The notes: generated by a model not told the origin, from the letters alone. DNA of 64,000 nt from Microbacterium galbinum (GCF_023091225.1 NZ_JAHWXM010000001.1:1116001-1180000), one strand, 5' to 3'; positions 15,683 through 25,046 are shown, counted from the first letter of the stretch. Translations and numbers: made by a program.

Positions 15683-17545
15683 TTACGCCTTCTCGAGGCG
15701 GTACCGGAGCGACGCCAGTTCGGCACGCAGGGCGGCCGGAAGCCGGTCGCCGAACGTGTCGTAGAACTCCTCGGTGCGATCGGCCTCGATCCGCCACGCC
15801 GCGGGGTCGACCTCGAACAGCTCGTCGAGGTCGGCCTGCGGGATGTCGAGCCCCGTGAGGTTGAGGTCCTGGGTGCGCGGCAGGCGCCCGATCGGACTGT
15901 CGACGGCCGGCACCTCGCCGGCGATCCGGCGGATGATCCAGTCGACGACCCGCGAGTTGTCACCGAACCCGGGCCACAGGAAGCGGCCGTCGTCGCCGCG
16001 GCGGAACCAGTTGACCTGGAAGATGCGCGGCGCACGATCGAAGCGCAGACCGCGACCGACCTTCAACCAGTGGCCGAAGTAGTCGCCCATGTTGTAGCCG
16101 CAGAACGGGAGCATCGCGAAGGGATCGCGGCGCAGCTCGCCGAGGGTTCCCTCGGCCGCGGCGGTGCGCTCGGACGAGATGTTCGATCCGAGGAAGACGC
16201 CGTGGGTCCAGTCGGTCGCCTCGACGACGAGCGGGACGTTGCTGGCGCGACGCCCACCGAACAGGATGACGTCGAGCGGCACGGCCTCCTCCCAGTCCTC
16301 GGCGATCTGCGGGCACTGGGCCGCGGAGACGGTGAAGCGGGAGTTCGGGTGCGCGGCGGGACGGCCGGAGTCCGGCGTCCAGGCATTGCCCTCCCAGTCG
16401 GTGAGCTCGGCGGGAGCGGTGTCGGTCAGTCCCTCCCACCACACGTCGCCGTCGGGGCGCAGGGCGACGTTCGTGAAGATCGTGTTGCCCCACAGCGTCT
16501 CGACCGCCGTGACGTTGGTCGCCTCACCCGTGCCCGGAGCGACGCCGAAGAAACCGGCCTCGGGGTTGATCGCCCAGAGGCGCCCGTCCTCGCCCGGACG
16601 GATCCACGCGATGTCGTCGCCGAGCGTCTCGACCTTCCATCCGGGGATCGTGGGGCGCAGCATCGCGAGGTTCGTCTTGCCGCACGCCGAGGGGAACGCC
16701 GCAGCCACGTGGTAGGCCGTGCCCTGCGGGTCGATCACGCGGATCAGCAGCATGTGCTCGGCGAGCCAGCCCTCGTCGCGAGCGATCACCGAGGCGATGC
16801 GCAGCGCGAAGCACTTCTTGGCGAGGATCGCGTTACCGCCGTATCCCGAGCCGTAGGAGAACACCTCGAGGGTGTCGGGGAAGTGCACGATGTACTTCTC
16901 GTCGTTGCACGGCCACTCGGCATCCGCCTGTCCCGGCGCGAGCGGGGCGCCGACGGTGTGCGCGGTGCGCACCCACGGGGCGCCGTCGGCGATCTGCCGG
17001 GTGACGGCATCGCCGACGCGGGTCATGATGCCGATCGAGGCGACCGCGTAGGCGCTGTCGGTGATCTGCACGCCGATGTGCGAGAGCGGGCCGCCGACCG
17101 CACCCATCGAGAACGGCACGACGTACATCGTGCGTCCGCGCATGGACCCGGCGAACAGGTCCGTCATCTTCTCGTGCATCTCGGCGGGCGGTGCCCAGTT
17201 GTTCGTGGGACCTGCGTCCTCCTCCTTCTCGGAGGAGATGAACGTGCGCCCCTCGGTGCGGGCGACGTCGCTGGGGTGCGAGCGGGCGAGGTACGAGCCG
17301 GGACGCCACTCGGGGTTGAGCTTGATGAGCTTGCCCTCGGAGACGAGGCCGCGCAGCAGCCAGTCGTTCTCGGCGCGCGACCCGTCGACCCAGTGCACGG
17401 AATCGGGCTGCGTCAGCTCCGCCATCTCGTCGACCCAGGCCACCAGCTCCGCCATCGTGGGAGTGTCATAGACCGGCACCGCGCCGAAGGTGCGCGCGGC
17501 GGCGACGGGCGAGGTGCGAGGGGTGAAGACTTCGGCGATGGCCAT
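15683..17545 (-). CDS. pckG: Phosphoenolpyruvate carboxykinase, GTP-dependent
   Basis: Converts oxaloacetate and GTP to phosphoenolpyruvate, the entry to gluconeogenesis. The 620-residue length and the GTP-type motifs identify it: the P-loop with reactive cysteine, [13 protein letters not shown], the GDDIAWIR metal site, and an [10 protein letters not shown] stretch. ATG 17545 follows AAAGGAG on the minus strand. It is transcribed divergently from a RamB-like regulator that probably controls it. The 111-bp shared promoter region has a 7-bp direct repeat two helical turns apart. The gene ends in hairpins at 15641-15666 and 15542-15604. Confidence 0.97.
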   Translation of the reverse strand: MAIAEVFTPRTSPVAAARTFGAVPVYDTPTMAELVAWVDEMAELTQPDSVHWVDGSRAENDWLLRGLVSEGKLIKLNPEWRPGSYLARSHPSDVARTEGRTFISSEKEEDAGPTNNWAPPAEMHEKMTDLFAGSMRGRTMYVVPFSMGAVGGPLSHIGVQITDSAYAVASIGIMTRVGDAVTRQIADGAPWVRTAHTVGAPLAPGQADAEWPCNDEKYIVHFPDTLEVFSYGSGYGGNAILAKKCFALRIASVIARDEGWLAEHMLLIRVIDPQGTAYHVAAAFPSACGKTNLAMLRPTIPGWKVETLGDDIAWIRPGEDGRLWAINPEAGFFGVAPGTGEATNVTAVETLWGNTIFTNVALRPDGDVWWEGLTDTAPAELTDWEGNAWTPDSGRPAAHPNSRFTVSAAQCPQIAEDWEEAVPLDVILFGGRRASNVPLVVEATDWTHGVFLGSNISSERTAAAEGTLGELRRDPFAMLPFCGYNMGDYFGHWLKVGRGLRFDRAPRIFQVNWFRRGDDGRFLWPGFGDNSRVVDWIIRRIAGEVPAVDSPIGRLPRTQDLNLTGLDIPQADLDELFEVDPAAWRIEADRTEEFYDTFGDRLPAALRAELASLRYRLEKA

Positions 17546-17610
17546 GGGCTGCTCCTTTGAAGTGTGGGGCGTTGAACCCATCTTCTTCGGCATTCCTCGG
17601 GACTTTTCAA

Positions 17611-17638
17611 CGATTCTGGTCGTAAATATCGCGATTCT
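17611..17638. promoter_or_regulatory. Direct-repeat operator candidate between pckG and ramB-like gene
   Basis: CGATTCT occurs at 17611-17617 and 17632-17638, spaced 21 bp, about two helical turns. Both copies lie in an unusually AT-rich patch of the divergent promoter. The likely binder is the adjacent RamB-like protein. Confidence 0.45.
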
Positions 17639-17644
17639 TTCGTC

Positions 17645-17650
17645 TAAGAT
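17645..17650 (+). promoter_or_regulatory. -10 element (TAAGAT) of the RamB-like gene
   Basis: TAAGAT is followed by CAAGGA and the ATG at 17657. The six-base distance implies a leaderless mRNA, although AAGGA could also act as a ribosome-binding site in a longer transcript. Confidence 0.5.
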
Positions 17651-17656
17651 CAAGGA

Positions 17657-19099
17657 ATGGCGTCCTCCGGCATCCATCTCACGACCCTCGGCCATCGCAT
17701 CCGCCACCACCGGCAGGCTCAGGGGTTCACCCTCGACGAGCTCGGCGCGCTCGTGGGCGTCGCGGGGTCGCAGCTCAGCCTGATCGAGAACGGCAAGCGC
17801 GAGCCGAAACTCTCGCTGCTGCAGGCCATCGCCCAGGCCACGGGCACCGAGGTCACCGACCTCATCTCGGGGGAGCCGCCGAACCGCCGCGCGGCTCTCG
17901 AGATCGAGCTCGACCGCGCGCAGGAGAGCCCGGTGTTCCGCCAGCTCGGCATCGCCCCGGTGCGCGTGACGAAGGGCATGAGCGACGAGACGATCGAGTC
18001 GGTGCTGGGCCTGCACCGCGAGCTCCAGCGCCGCGAGCGCGAGGCCATCGCGACCCCGGAGGAGGCCCGCCGCGCCAACACCGAGCTCCGGCTGCGGATG
18101 CGGGCGCAGAACAACTACCTCGGCGACATCGAGAAGCTCGCCGAGAAGCAGCTCAAGGCCGCCGGGCACGTGCAGGGCGCGCTCAGCCACCGCACCGTGA
18201 GCATCATGGCCGAGCGCCTCGGGTTCGAGCTCATCTACGTCAACGACCTGCCGCACTCCACGCGCTCGGTCACCGACCTCGAGAACGGGCGCATCTACCT
18301 GCCGCCCGCTTCCATCCCCGGCGGCCACGGCCTGCGCTCCATGGCGCTGCAGGCGATGGCCCACCGCCTGCTCGGGCACACCCCGCCCACCGACTACGCC
18401 GACTTCCTGCAGCAGCGCCTCGAGATCAACTACTTCGGTGCGTGCTGCCTGCTGCCCGAGACCGCATCCGTCGCCTTCCTGCAGCAGGCCAAGAAGGATC
18501 GCAACCTCGCCGTCGAGGACTTCCGCGACACCTTCGGTGTCACGCACGAGGCCGCGGGGATGCGGATGACCAACCTGCTCACCCAGCACCTGGGCATGTC
18601 GCTGCACTTCCTGCGCGTGGACTCCGACGGCGCGATCACCCGCGTCTACGAGAATGACGACCTGCCCCTGCCCATGGACGTCACCGGGGCCGTCGAGGGT
18701 CAGCGCGTGTGCCGCAAGTTCCAGGCACGGGCGGCCTTCACGCAGCAGAACCGCACGACCGAGCATCACCAGTACACCGACACTCCGTCGGGCACGTTCT
18801 GGTGCTCGACCCAGACCGGGTCGTCGGCCGACGGCGAGTTCTCGATCACGGTGGGCGTCCCCTTCGACGACGCACGCTGGTGGCGCGGTCGCGAGACGAC
18901 CGATCGCGCGGTGTCGAACTGCCCCGACGAATCGTGCTGCCGACGCCCGTCGTCGGAGCTGACGGAGCGCTGGAACGGCAAATCGTGGCCGAGCGCCCGC
19001 GTGCACACCCACATGTTCTCGCCGCTGCCCCGTGGTGCCTTCCCCGGCGTCGACGACAGCGAGGTCTACGAGTTCCTCGGGCGTCACGCCGAGGAGTGA
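17657..19099 (+). CDS. RamB/ScfR-type transcriptional regulator
   Basis: 480 residues. An N-terminal Xre-type HTH ([20 protein letters not shown] and [17 protein letters not shown], residues 10-50) is followed by the IrrE-like (DUF955) core in the middle ([13 protein letters not shown] near 234) and the C-terminal short-chain fatty acid regulator domain with several Cys residues ([20 protein letters not shown]). In Corynebacterium RamB controls acetate and glyoxylate-cycle genes; its cofactor state responds to acyl-CoA metabolism. Divergence from pckG suggests control of gluconeogenic flux. Family assignment is firm; targets are inference. Confidence 0.9.
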   Translation: MASSGIHLTTLGHRIRHHRQAQGFTLDELGALVGVAGSQLSLIENGKREPKLSLLQAIAQATGTEVTDLISGEPPNRRAALEIELDRAQESPVFRQLGIAPVRVTKGMSDETIESVLGLHRELQRREREAIATPEEARRANTELRLRMRAQNNYLGDIEKLAEKQLKAAGHVQGALSHRTVSIMAERLGFELIYVNDLPHSTRSVTDLENGRIYLPPASIPGGHGLRSMALQAMAHRLLGHTPPTDYADFLQQRLEINYFGACCLLPETASVAFLQQAKKDRNLAVEDFRDTFGVTHEAAGMRMTNLLTQHLGMSLHFLRVDSDGAITRVYENDDLPLPMDVTGAVEGQRVCRKFQARAAFTQQNRTTEHHQYTDTPSGTFWCSTQTGSSADGEFSITVGVPFDDARWWRGRETTDRAVSNCPDESCCRRPSSELTERWNGKSWPSARVHTHMFSPLPRGAFPGVDDSEVYEFLGRHAEE

Positions 19100-19134
19100 T
19101 CCGCGGCGTCCATCTGCGGGTCGCTCCGCGGATC
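19098..19134. terminator. Convergent terminator hairpin
   Basis: GATCCGCGG (19098-19106) pairs with CCGCGGATC (19126-19134). It overlaps the stop codons of both converging genes. Confidence 0.6.
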
Positions 19135-20227
19135 AGGCCGCGGCACCGAGGAACGCCGCATGACGCGCGAGCGCGGCGCGCACCTGCTCGTCGATCTCCG
19201 GATCGAGCGCCGGCCGCTCCCCCGCAGAGAACGGCTCGACGACCGCCTCACCGCCCCCGCGTCCGGATGCCGCCGGCAGACGCCACACCCCGACCACCTC
19301 GCCGTCGACGACCACGACGGGGCGCACCATGCCGTTCTTGCCCGGACCGACCGCGGCCAGCCCCTCGGGCGGGCACACGAGCGCGCGATCCGCATAGGAG
19401 ATGTAGTACTCGTCGAAGGCTCCGAGCACCTGCACCCGTGGCGCCCCGGGCGAGCGACGCGGCGGTGCGACCGCTGCATAGGTGCCCTCCTCGACCTCGA
19501 CCACGCGGACGCCCGCGCGGGCCACGGCCTCGCGCGATGCTCCGAGGGTGAGCCCCGACCACCACGCGAAGTCCTCGACCCGCACCGGCCCGTGACCGTC
19601 GACGTAGCGCACGAAGAGTTCGGCGAGCGGATCGTCGGGCCGCACCGAATCACGGATCCACGCGTCGGTCGCGACGAAGCGCTGTTCGCGGGTGATCCCC
19701 GCGGAGGTCGTCGCAGGCACGACCGGGCCCTGACAGATCTCGCCCCGCATCGCGAGAGCTCCGAGCAGATGCACACCGCGCTGATCCCGCGGGTCAATCC
19801 CGGCATCCGACCATCGTGCGAAGGCCTCCGCGCGGGAGCAGCCGCCATCGCGGAGCGCCGGGTCGATGATCCGGGCCGCGCGTCGCAGCAGCTCGTCGTC
19901 GATACCGAGATCGCGATGGCGCGTCGCGGCGGCCGCCAACTGACGCGCCCCGGTGACCGACAGCACCCACCCCAGATCTGGTGCCGGGATCGTGTGCAGG
20001 GTGCCGCGCATCGTCCAGGCACGCACGAGGTCGCCGCGATCGAACGCGCGATCGACCGCTTCCCAGGCGACGGTGCCGCGCGTGCGGGCAGCCAGCGCCC
20101 ATCGCCCGGCGGTGAAATCCTGGCTCTGCACCGCCAGCATGTGCCGCGCCGCCTCGACCACCGACGCGGCGCGCGCGGTGAGCCGATGCGAACGAAGGCG
20201 CTCGTGGCGCAACGACGTGCGGTTCAT
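19133..20227 (-). CDS. Winged-helix DNA-binding protein, HTH_42 / AlkZ-like DNA glycosylase candidate
   Basis: 364 residues of the HTH_42 (YcaQ/AlkZ) family, whose studied members unhook bulky alkylated bases or interstrand crosslinks. The catalytic Q-x-Q pattern of that family is visible as AVQSQDF (Gln 34, Gln 36), followed by WALAARTRG. Other family stretches are RAWTMRGTLHTIPAPDL (about 69) and the C-terminal FDEYYISYADR and VVDGEVVGVW. The start is ATG 20227 on the minus strand, with CATCAT six bases upstream as a possible leaderless -10. It stands alone, so it is a housekeeping repair or self-resistance candidate rather than part of a biosynthetic cluster. The specific substrate is unknown. 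Confidence 0.82.
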   Translation of the reverse strand: MNRTSLRHERLRSHRLTARAASVVEAARHMLAVQSQDFTAGRWALAARTRGTVAWEAVDRAFDRGDLVRAWTMRGTLHTIPAPDLGWVLSVTGARQLAAAATRHRDLGIDDELLRRAARIIDPALRDGGCSRAEAFARWSDAGIDPRDQRGVHLLGALAMRGEICQGPVVPATTSAGITREQRFVATDAWIRDSVRPDDPLAELFVRYVDGHGPVRVEDFAWWSGLTLGASREAVARAGVRVVEVEEGTYAAVAPPRRSPGAPRVQVLGAFDEYYISYADRALVCPPEGLAAVGPGKNGMVRPVVVVDGEVVGVWRLPAASGRGGGEAVVEPFSAGERPALDPEIDEQVRAALARHAAFLGAAA

Positions 20228-20378
20228 GTCCCCATGATGCCCGGTGCCCCCGACACCCGTTCCCCCGACACCCGTTCACCTGCCGGACAGGGAATCCTGC
20301 GAGCATCCGACGTGTTCTCCCCTGCGGCGCACGAGCCCGGCATCCACCGTCGGCACCGCCGCTCCCGAAAGGCCCTCG

Positions 20379-20750
20379 ATGACAGACCGACCCCACCGCT
20401 CGCCGTGGCCGCCCCTGCTGATCGCGATCGCGCTCGAGGTATCGGCGACGCTGTCGCTGCGCGCGGCCGAGGGCTTCACGCATCCGCTCTGGCTGATCGT
20501 GGTCGTCGCCGGGTACACCGGGTCGCTGTGGTTGCTGTCGGTCGTGCTCGATCGGGGGATGCCGGTGGGCGTCGCCTACGGCATCTGGTCGGCGATCGGC
20601 GTCGTGCTCACCGCCGTGCTGGGCACCGTGCTGTTCGGTGAGACGCTCGGCACGGTGCAGATCATCGGTGTCGGCGCGATCGTGATCGGCGTGCTGCTCG
20701 TCGAGCTCGGCTCGCACGCCCGCCCGACCTCGACGGAGGTCGCCTCGTGA
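20379..20750 (+). CDS. Small multidrug resistance (SMR) efflux subunit A
   Basis: 123 residues, four transmembrane helices, with the SMR proton-coupling Glu in LLIAIALEVSATLSLRA (helix 1) and GMPVGVAYGIWSAIG in helix 3. ATG 20379 was chosen because GAAAGG (20367-20372) sits at the right distance and the helices begin soon after; upstream in-frame residues are proline-rich and unlike the family. It overlaps the next gene by four bases. Paired SMR genes usually make an antiparallel heterodimer exporting cationic compounds or guanidinium-like metabolites. Confidence 0.88.
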   Translation: MTDRPHRSPWPPLLIAIALEVSATLSLRAAEGFTHPLWLIVVVAGYTGSLWLLSVVLDRGMPVGVAYGIWSAIGVVLTAVLGTVLFGETLGTVQIIGVGAIVIGVLLVELGSHARPTSTEVAS

Positions 20751-21064
20751 TCTGGCTGCTGCTGGTTCTCGCGATCGCCAGCGAGGTCACCGCCACACTG
20801 AGCCTGCGCGCCTCGGAGGGCCTGCGCCGCCGGCGGTGGATCCCCGTGATCGTCGTCGGCTACCTCGCCGCGTTCTCGCTGCTGGGCACGATCCTGGCGA
20901 TGGGCATGCCCGTGGGCGTCGCCTACGGGATCTGGGCCGCTGCCGGCGTGGCGATCACGGCCGTGATGGGCCGCATCCTCTTCAAGGACCACTTCTCGGC
21001 GATGATGGCCGCGGGCGTCGCGCTCATCGCGGTCGGCGTCGCACTGATCGAGTTCGGGCACTGA
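20747..21064 (+). CDS. Small multidrug resistance (SMR) efflux subunit B
   Basis: 105 residues, four helices, second member of the SMR pair. It has the conserved Glu in LAIASEVTATLSLRASEG and the GMPVGVAYGIWAA motif. The start is GTG 20747, overlapping the first subunit's stop. The loop LRRRRW after helix 1 is strongly positive, while the partner lacks it. This charge difference is what is expected of two subunits inserted in opposite orientations. Confidence 0.88.
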   Translation: MIWLLLVLAIASEVTATLSLRASEGLRRRRWIPVIVVGYLAAFSLLGTILAMGMPVGVAYGIWAAAGVAITAVMGRILFKDHFSAMMAAGVALIAVGVALIEFGH

Positions 21065-21086
21065 CCCCCGCGGCAGCCGGGCGAGC

Positions 21087-22022
21087 TCAGCTCAGCGCCG
21101 AGATCGCCTCGCGCAACAGGCCGTCGGCCGCGTCGAGGGCGGAGGCCGCGTCGGCGGGCGTCGCGCCGGTCGCGAGGATGAGCACCGCGAGCTTGACCGA
21201 TCCGTCGGCGGCGGCGAGCGCGCGCGCGGCCTCGTCGGTGTCGACCCCGGCGAGCTGCGACACCGTGCGGATCGACCGCGCGTGCAGCTTCTCGTTGGTG
21301 GCGAGCAGATCGACCATCACGCCGCGGTAGGTCTTGCCGAGCTTGATCATCGAGAGCGTCGTGAGCATGTTGACCACGAGCTTCTGCGCGGTGCCCGACT
21401 TCAGGCGCGTCGACCCGGAGATGAACTCCGGGCCCGTCACGACCTCGATCGCGATGTCGGCGGCGGCACCGATCGCGGAGGCCCGGTTCGAGGCGATCGC
21501 GACCGTGAGTGCGCCCAGACCGCGGGCGTAGTCGAGTCCGCCGATCACGTAGGGAGTGCGGCCCGAGGCCGAGATGCCGACGACCGTGTCGGATGCGGTG
21601 AGCTGCAGTTCCGCCAGTGATGCGGCCGCAGCGTCGGCGTCGTCCTCGGCGTTCTCGACGGCCGAACGGATCGCCGTCTCACCGCCCGCGATGATGCCGA
21701 CCACGAGCGACGGGTCGGTTCCGAAGGTGGGCGGGCACTCGCTCGCGTCGAGCACGCCGATGCGACCGGCCGTCCCCGCACCGATGTAGATGAGGCGCCC
21801 TCCGCGACGGAAGCGCTCGGTGATGCCGTCGACGGCGGCGGCGATCTGCGCGGCCTCCGCGGCCACCGCTCCCGCCACCCGGGCGTCCTCGGCGTTCATG
21901 CGCTCGACGAGCTGTGCGCTCGTCAGAAGATCGAGGTCACCGCGCTCGGTGGTCGCGGCCTCGGTGTCGAGCTTCGACAGCTCCTCGATCAGAGCGGTGA
22001 GTCGGGTGTCGTCATTCGGCAC
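21087..22022 (-). CDS. murQ: N-acetylmuramic acid 6-phosphate etherase
   Basis: Cleaves the lactyl ether of MurNAc-6-phosphate to GlcNAc-6-phosphate and lactate during peptidoglycan recycling. 311 residues with the SIS fold: RLIYIGAGTAGRIGVLDASECPPTFG (read across residues 77-102), GISASGRTPYV and a TEGRL-like region replaced by ISGSTRLKSGTAQKL. The start is GTG 22022, with GAAAGG upstream, overlapping the kinase gene's end by 11 bases, so the two are co-translated. The neighbouring kinase and RpiR regulator complete a wall-sugar salvage locus. No PTS or ABC importer is present here. Confidence 0.94.
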   Translation of the reverse strand: MPNDDTRLTALIEELSKLDTEAATTERGDLDLLTSAQLVERMNAEDARVAGAVAAEAAQIAAAVDGITERFRRGGRLIYIGAGTAGRIGVLDASECPPTFGTDPSLVVGIIAGGETAIRSAVENAEDDADAAAASLAELQLTASDTVVGISASGRTPYVIGGLDYARGLGALTVAIASNRASAIGAAADIAIEVVTGPEFISGSTRLKSGTAQKLVVNMLTTLSMIKLGKTYRGVMVDLLATNEKLHARSIRTVSQLAGVDTDEAARALAAADGSVKLAVLILATGATPADAASALDAADGLLREAISALS

Positions 22023-22914
22023 GGTGCACGAACCTTTCGTGAGGGAGATCGAAGCGGGTGGCGAGCAGGAGGGCACCGTCGATCGCGTCGCCGACGGGCC
22101 GCCGGACCCGGCGGCCGGCGGCGGCGAGCGCATCGGTGAGCTGCCCACGGAACCAGGCGTGGTCGGTGAGTCCGCCGTGCAGCACGACATCGGGCGTCGT
22201 GGACGCCGCGACGGCGGAGGCGGTGAGCAGGCGGGTCGCCTCGGCGGCGATCGCCCGAGCGGCCTCATCGCCGGCCTCGGCGGCATCCAGGGCGAGCGGA
22301 GCGAGGGTCGCGAGACGTCGGGCGAGTGGATCGCCGTGCGCGAGCCAGGGGATGATGTCGGATGCCGCGCCCACGGGTTCCGCGATCGCCTCCGTGAGAG
22401 AGGTCGCGGGCCCGAGACCATCGGCGGCGTGCAGCACCGCGCGGAGCACCTCGCGGCCAAGCCAGGAGCCGCTTCCGAGGTCGCCGACGTCGGGACCCCA
22501 GCCGTCGACGAGACGGGCGCCCTCGGCATCCGTTCCGAGGGCGGCGGCGCCCGTGCCGGCGATGAGAAGCACGCCGTGGCCGCCGTCGAGTGCACCGGCG
22601 TGGGCGGTGACGACATCAGAGGTCACGGCGACGGGGGCCAGCACCCGCGCGGCGAGGAGACCGGCCAGGCGCTGCGCGGCGGCGGGTGCGGCCCACGCAC
22701 CTGCCGCCCCGACGGAGAGGGCCGATATCATCCCGTCCGGTACCTCGGCGAACACGGTCTCGACCGCTGCGAGAGCGGCGCTGACACCGTCGGCGGCGGC
22801 GAGCCCCGGCGCACCTGTACCCTCATGTGCAGGCCGGCGTGTCGGATCGGCGACCACCAGTCGGCAGCGCGACTTGCCGAGGTCGACGGCGAGCACGCGG
22901 GACATCGAGATCAT
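22012..22914 (-). CDS. BadF/BadG-type N-acetylglucosamine / MurNAc kinase
   Basis: 300 residues of the ASKHA kinase superfamily: phosphate-1 loop LAVDLGKSRCRLV at the N-terminus, the adenosine-side LLIAGTGAAALG near 117, then GDLGSGSWLGREVLRAVL. Beside murQ it most likely phosphorylates MurNAc and/or GlcNAc released from the wall, like clostridial MurK. ATG 22914 is preceded at six bases by TAGACT, a leaderless arrangement; Met 4 at 22905 is an alternative start. It is divergent from the RpiR regulator gene across a 64-base promoter region that is AT-rich next to the kinase start. Confidence 0.87.
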   Translation of the reverse strand: MISMSRVLAVDLGKSRCRLVVADPTRRPAHEGTGAPGLAAADGVSAALAAVETVFAEVPDGMISALSVGAAGAWAAPAAAQRLAGLLAARVLAPVAVTSDVVTAHAGALDGGHGVLLIAGTGAAALGTDAEGARLVDGWGPDVGDLGSGSWLGREVLRAVLHAADGLGPATSLTEAIAEPVGAASDIIPWLAHGDPLARRLATLAPLALDAAEAGDEAARAIAAEATRLLTASAVAASTTPDVVLHGGLTDHAWFRGQLTDALAAAGRRVRRPVGDAIDGALLLATRFDLPHERFVHRAE

Positions 22915-22920
22915 AAAAAT

Positions 22921-22926
22921 AGTCTA
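22921..22926 (-). promoter_or_regulatory. -10 element (TAGACT) of the kinase-murQ operon
   Basis: On the minus strand TAGACT is followed by ATTTTT and the ATG at 22914, implying a leaderless mRNA in a locally AT-rich promoter. The divergent RpiR regulator is the likely controller. Confidence 0.5.
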
Positions 22927-22978
22927 CGCAGATTGACGGCGACATGAAAGAATTCTTCACAGCCGGAAAGGGAGATGA

Positions 22979-23839
22979 ATGAGCATCCAGACGACGATCG
23001 CGGCTTCGGTCGACACGCTGCCGCCCTCCCTCGCCCGGATCGCCCGCGCCGTCGCCGACAACCCCACCCAGGTGATCGAGAGCACGATCACCGAGCTCGC
23101 CGCGTCGTGCGACACCTCGGTCGCGTCGGTCGTGCGCTTCTGCCGCGTGATCGGGGTGAGCGGTTACGCCGCGCTGCGTCGCACCCTCGCCGCCGAGCTC
23201 GGGCGCGAATCGGTCAACTTCGGCACCAACAGCGGGTTCGGCGCCGAGATCGCCGCCGACGACAGCCTGCGTGACGCCGCCCGCAAACTCGCCGCCCTGG
23301 AACGCCTCGCGATCGAGGAGACCGTCGAGCGCCTCGACTACGACGCGCTCGGAGCGGCCGCCGAGGCCATCGAGGGCTCGGGGCGCATCCTGCTGTTCGG
23401 AATCGGGGCGAGTCGCCTGGCCGCCGCCGATCTCGGCCACAAACTGCTGCGCATCGGCCACAACGCGATCGCCCTCGACGATGCGCACGAGGCGAGCGCC
23501 GCCGCCGCCCTGCGCACCTCGCCGACCGTCGCGATCGGCTTCTCGAACTCGGGAACGACCCCGGAAGCCGTGCTCTTCCTGCAGGCCGCCCGCGACACCG
23601 GTGCCACCACGATCGGCATCACCGGCGCCGGTACCTCTCCCCTCGCCCGCGCCTCCGATCACCTCCTCCTCACCCACGCGCGCGAATCCCGCTTCCGCGC
23701 CGGCGCGATGGTGAGCCGCATCGCCCAGCTCGCCCTCGTCGACTGCCTCTTCATCGGCGCGGCGCAGTTGCGCCGCGATGTCGCGGTCGACGCCCTCGAG
23801 CGCAGTGCCGCCGCGACCCGGGCGCTGCGCGGCGAGTAG
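22979..23839 (+). CDS. MurR/RpiR-family transcriptional regulator
   Basis: 286 residues: an N-terminal RpiR HTH (SCDTSVASVVRFCRVIGVSGY, about residues 43-64, is the recognition segment) and a C-terminal SIS sugar-phosphate domain (ILLFGIGASRLAAADLGHKL near 137, IGFSNSGTTPEAV near 183). Divergent from the kinase-murQ pair, it probably senses MurNAc-6P or GlcNAc-6P and represses that operon, as MurR does in enterics. ATG 22979 follows GAAAGGGAG; an overlapping out-of-frame ATG at 22975 is not used. Confidence 0.9.
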   Translation: MSIQTTIAASVDTLPPSLARIARAVADNPTQVIESTITELAASCDTSVASVVRFCRVIGVSGYAALRRTLAAELGRESVNFGTNSGFGAEIAADDSLRDAARKLAALERLAIEETVERLDYDALGAAAEAIEGSGRILLFGIGASRLAAADLGHKLLRIGHNAIALDDAHEASAAAALRTSPTVAIGFSNSGTTPEAVLFLQAARDTGATTIGITGAGTSPLARASDHLLLTHARESRFRAGAMVSRIAQLALVDCLFIGAAQLRRDVAVDALERSAAATRALRGE

Positions 23840-23845
23840 CCGTTC

Positions 23846-24970
23846 TCAGGCGGTGTCGACGGCGTCCGGCGCCGCCGCGGGCTCCGGTGACCGCTCATGG
23901 ATCGAGCCCGCCGTGCGCAGGAACACGATGATCCAACTGAAGATGAGCACCGCGGCGATCAGCTCGACGGCGGTCAGGTTGTAGTACCCGGTCGCGAAGA
24001 ACACCGCGAGCAGAACGATCACCAGCACGTACGCCCACCCGAGCAGCACGAAGATGCGTGGGATGGTGCGCAGGAGCCACGGCAGCCCGACCACGATCAC
24101 GGCGAAGGCCACCGCCATCCCGGTCGCGACGGTGTTGTGCACCGCGAAGAACTCGTCGACGGGGAAGATCCCCACGCACGCCAGGAAGATCCCGATGAGG
24201 ATGAGTCCCGTACGCACGATCGTGCGGCCGCGCCGATCGACCGGGTCGGTCGCGGGAAGGCCCGCGGTCGCGTAGCGGGAGATCGTCGTGACCATGACGC
24301 CCGCGATGATCAGGGTGATGTTGAAGGCGTACGAGGCGCTGTTGGAGCTCATGCCCAGCGCCGAGAGGTTGTCGCGCCACCAGTGCGGATCGCTCGAGGC
24401 GAGCATGCTCGCGAAGGCGCCGATCACGAGGAACACCGCGAGCACGAGAGACAGGGTCATCGGGGTGAGCGCGACGGAGCTGAGGAACGACACGTACGCG
24501 GTGAGCGCGAAGGCGACACCGATGAGCACCGCTCCGGGGAACGCGAACACCGGCGCATCCGTGAAGCTCTGCTCGAGCAGCTTCGCGATCCCGAGCCAGC
24601 CGAGGTAGGCGATCGCCGCGTGGGCGAAGGCGATCGCGAGCAGGTCGTACCAGCGCAGACGGTCGCCCGGCACGCTGAAGCCGTCGCGCACGGCATCCGG
24701 ATCGGCATCCTCGGGACGGGCGACGAGACGTCCGAGTGCGAACGCGAGGGCCGCGGTGGCCGCTCCCCCGTAGGCTGCGAAGTTGCCGATCGATCCCGTG
24801 CCGCTGATCGCCATCTCATGGCCGAAGAACACGGGGAAGGCGACGAGGAAACCGATCACGAGGAACAGCGCCCCGACGATGAGCGCGGCGGCCTCGAGCA
24901 CGGCGTCGTCGCGCGCCGGCCCCCGCACCTGCCGGAGCACCTGGCGGACCCGTTCGGCGATCGCGTGCAT
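23846..24970 (-). CDS. DUF998-type multi-pass membrane protein
   Basis: 374 residues with about nine to ten hydrophobic helices between residues 25 and 355. The segment DPHWWRDNLSALGMSSNSAS followed by AFNITLIIAG is the hallmark of DUF998 proteins (Trp-x-x-x-x-LS-LG then a helix starting FN). The C-terminal 25 residues are Ala/Pro-rich and acidic. ATG 24970 follows GGAGGTGCAGC. No enzyme function is established for the family. It converges with rpiR and is divergent from the HAD phosphatase gene. Confidence 0.8.
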   Translation of the reverse strand: MHAIAERVRQVLRQVRGPARDDAVLEAAALIVGALFLVIGFLVAFPVFFGHEMAISGTGSIGNFAAYGGAATAALAFALGRLVARPEDADPDAVRDGFSVPGDRLRWYDLLAIAFAHAAIAYLGWLGIAKLLEQSFTDAPVFAFPGAVLIGVAFALTAYVSFLSSVALTPMTLSLVLAVFLVIGAFASMLASSDPHWWRDNLSALGMSSNSASYAFNITLIIAGVMVTTISRYATAGLPATDPVDRRGRTIVRTGLILIGIFLACVGIFPVDEFFAVHNTVATGMAVAFAVIVVGLPWLLRTIPRIFVLLGWAYVLVIVLLAVFFATGYYNLTAVELIAAVLIFSWIIVFLRTAGSIHERSPEPAAAPDAVDTA

Positions 24971-25014
24971 GCTGCACCTCCCGCCGCCATCCTAGGGTCG
25001 CGGCGCTCGCCGAT

Positions 25015-25023
25015 GGGGGGGGG
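25015..25023 (+). repeat. Run of nine G between divergent genes
   Basis: A homopolymer of nine G lies 36 bases before the HAD gene start and 45 bases before the DUF998 gene start. Such runs are prone to slippage. Confidence 0.6.
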
Positions 25024-25046
25024 CGGATGCCGCGGCGCCGCGCCGT

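Noticed and set aside
20244..20378. Longer SMR subunit starting at an upstream in-frame ATG
   Set aside because: The extra 45 residues are Pro/Ser/Arg-rich and unlike the family, and a good ribosome-binding site precedes the ATG at 20379.
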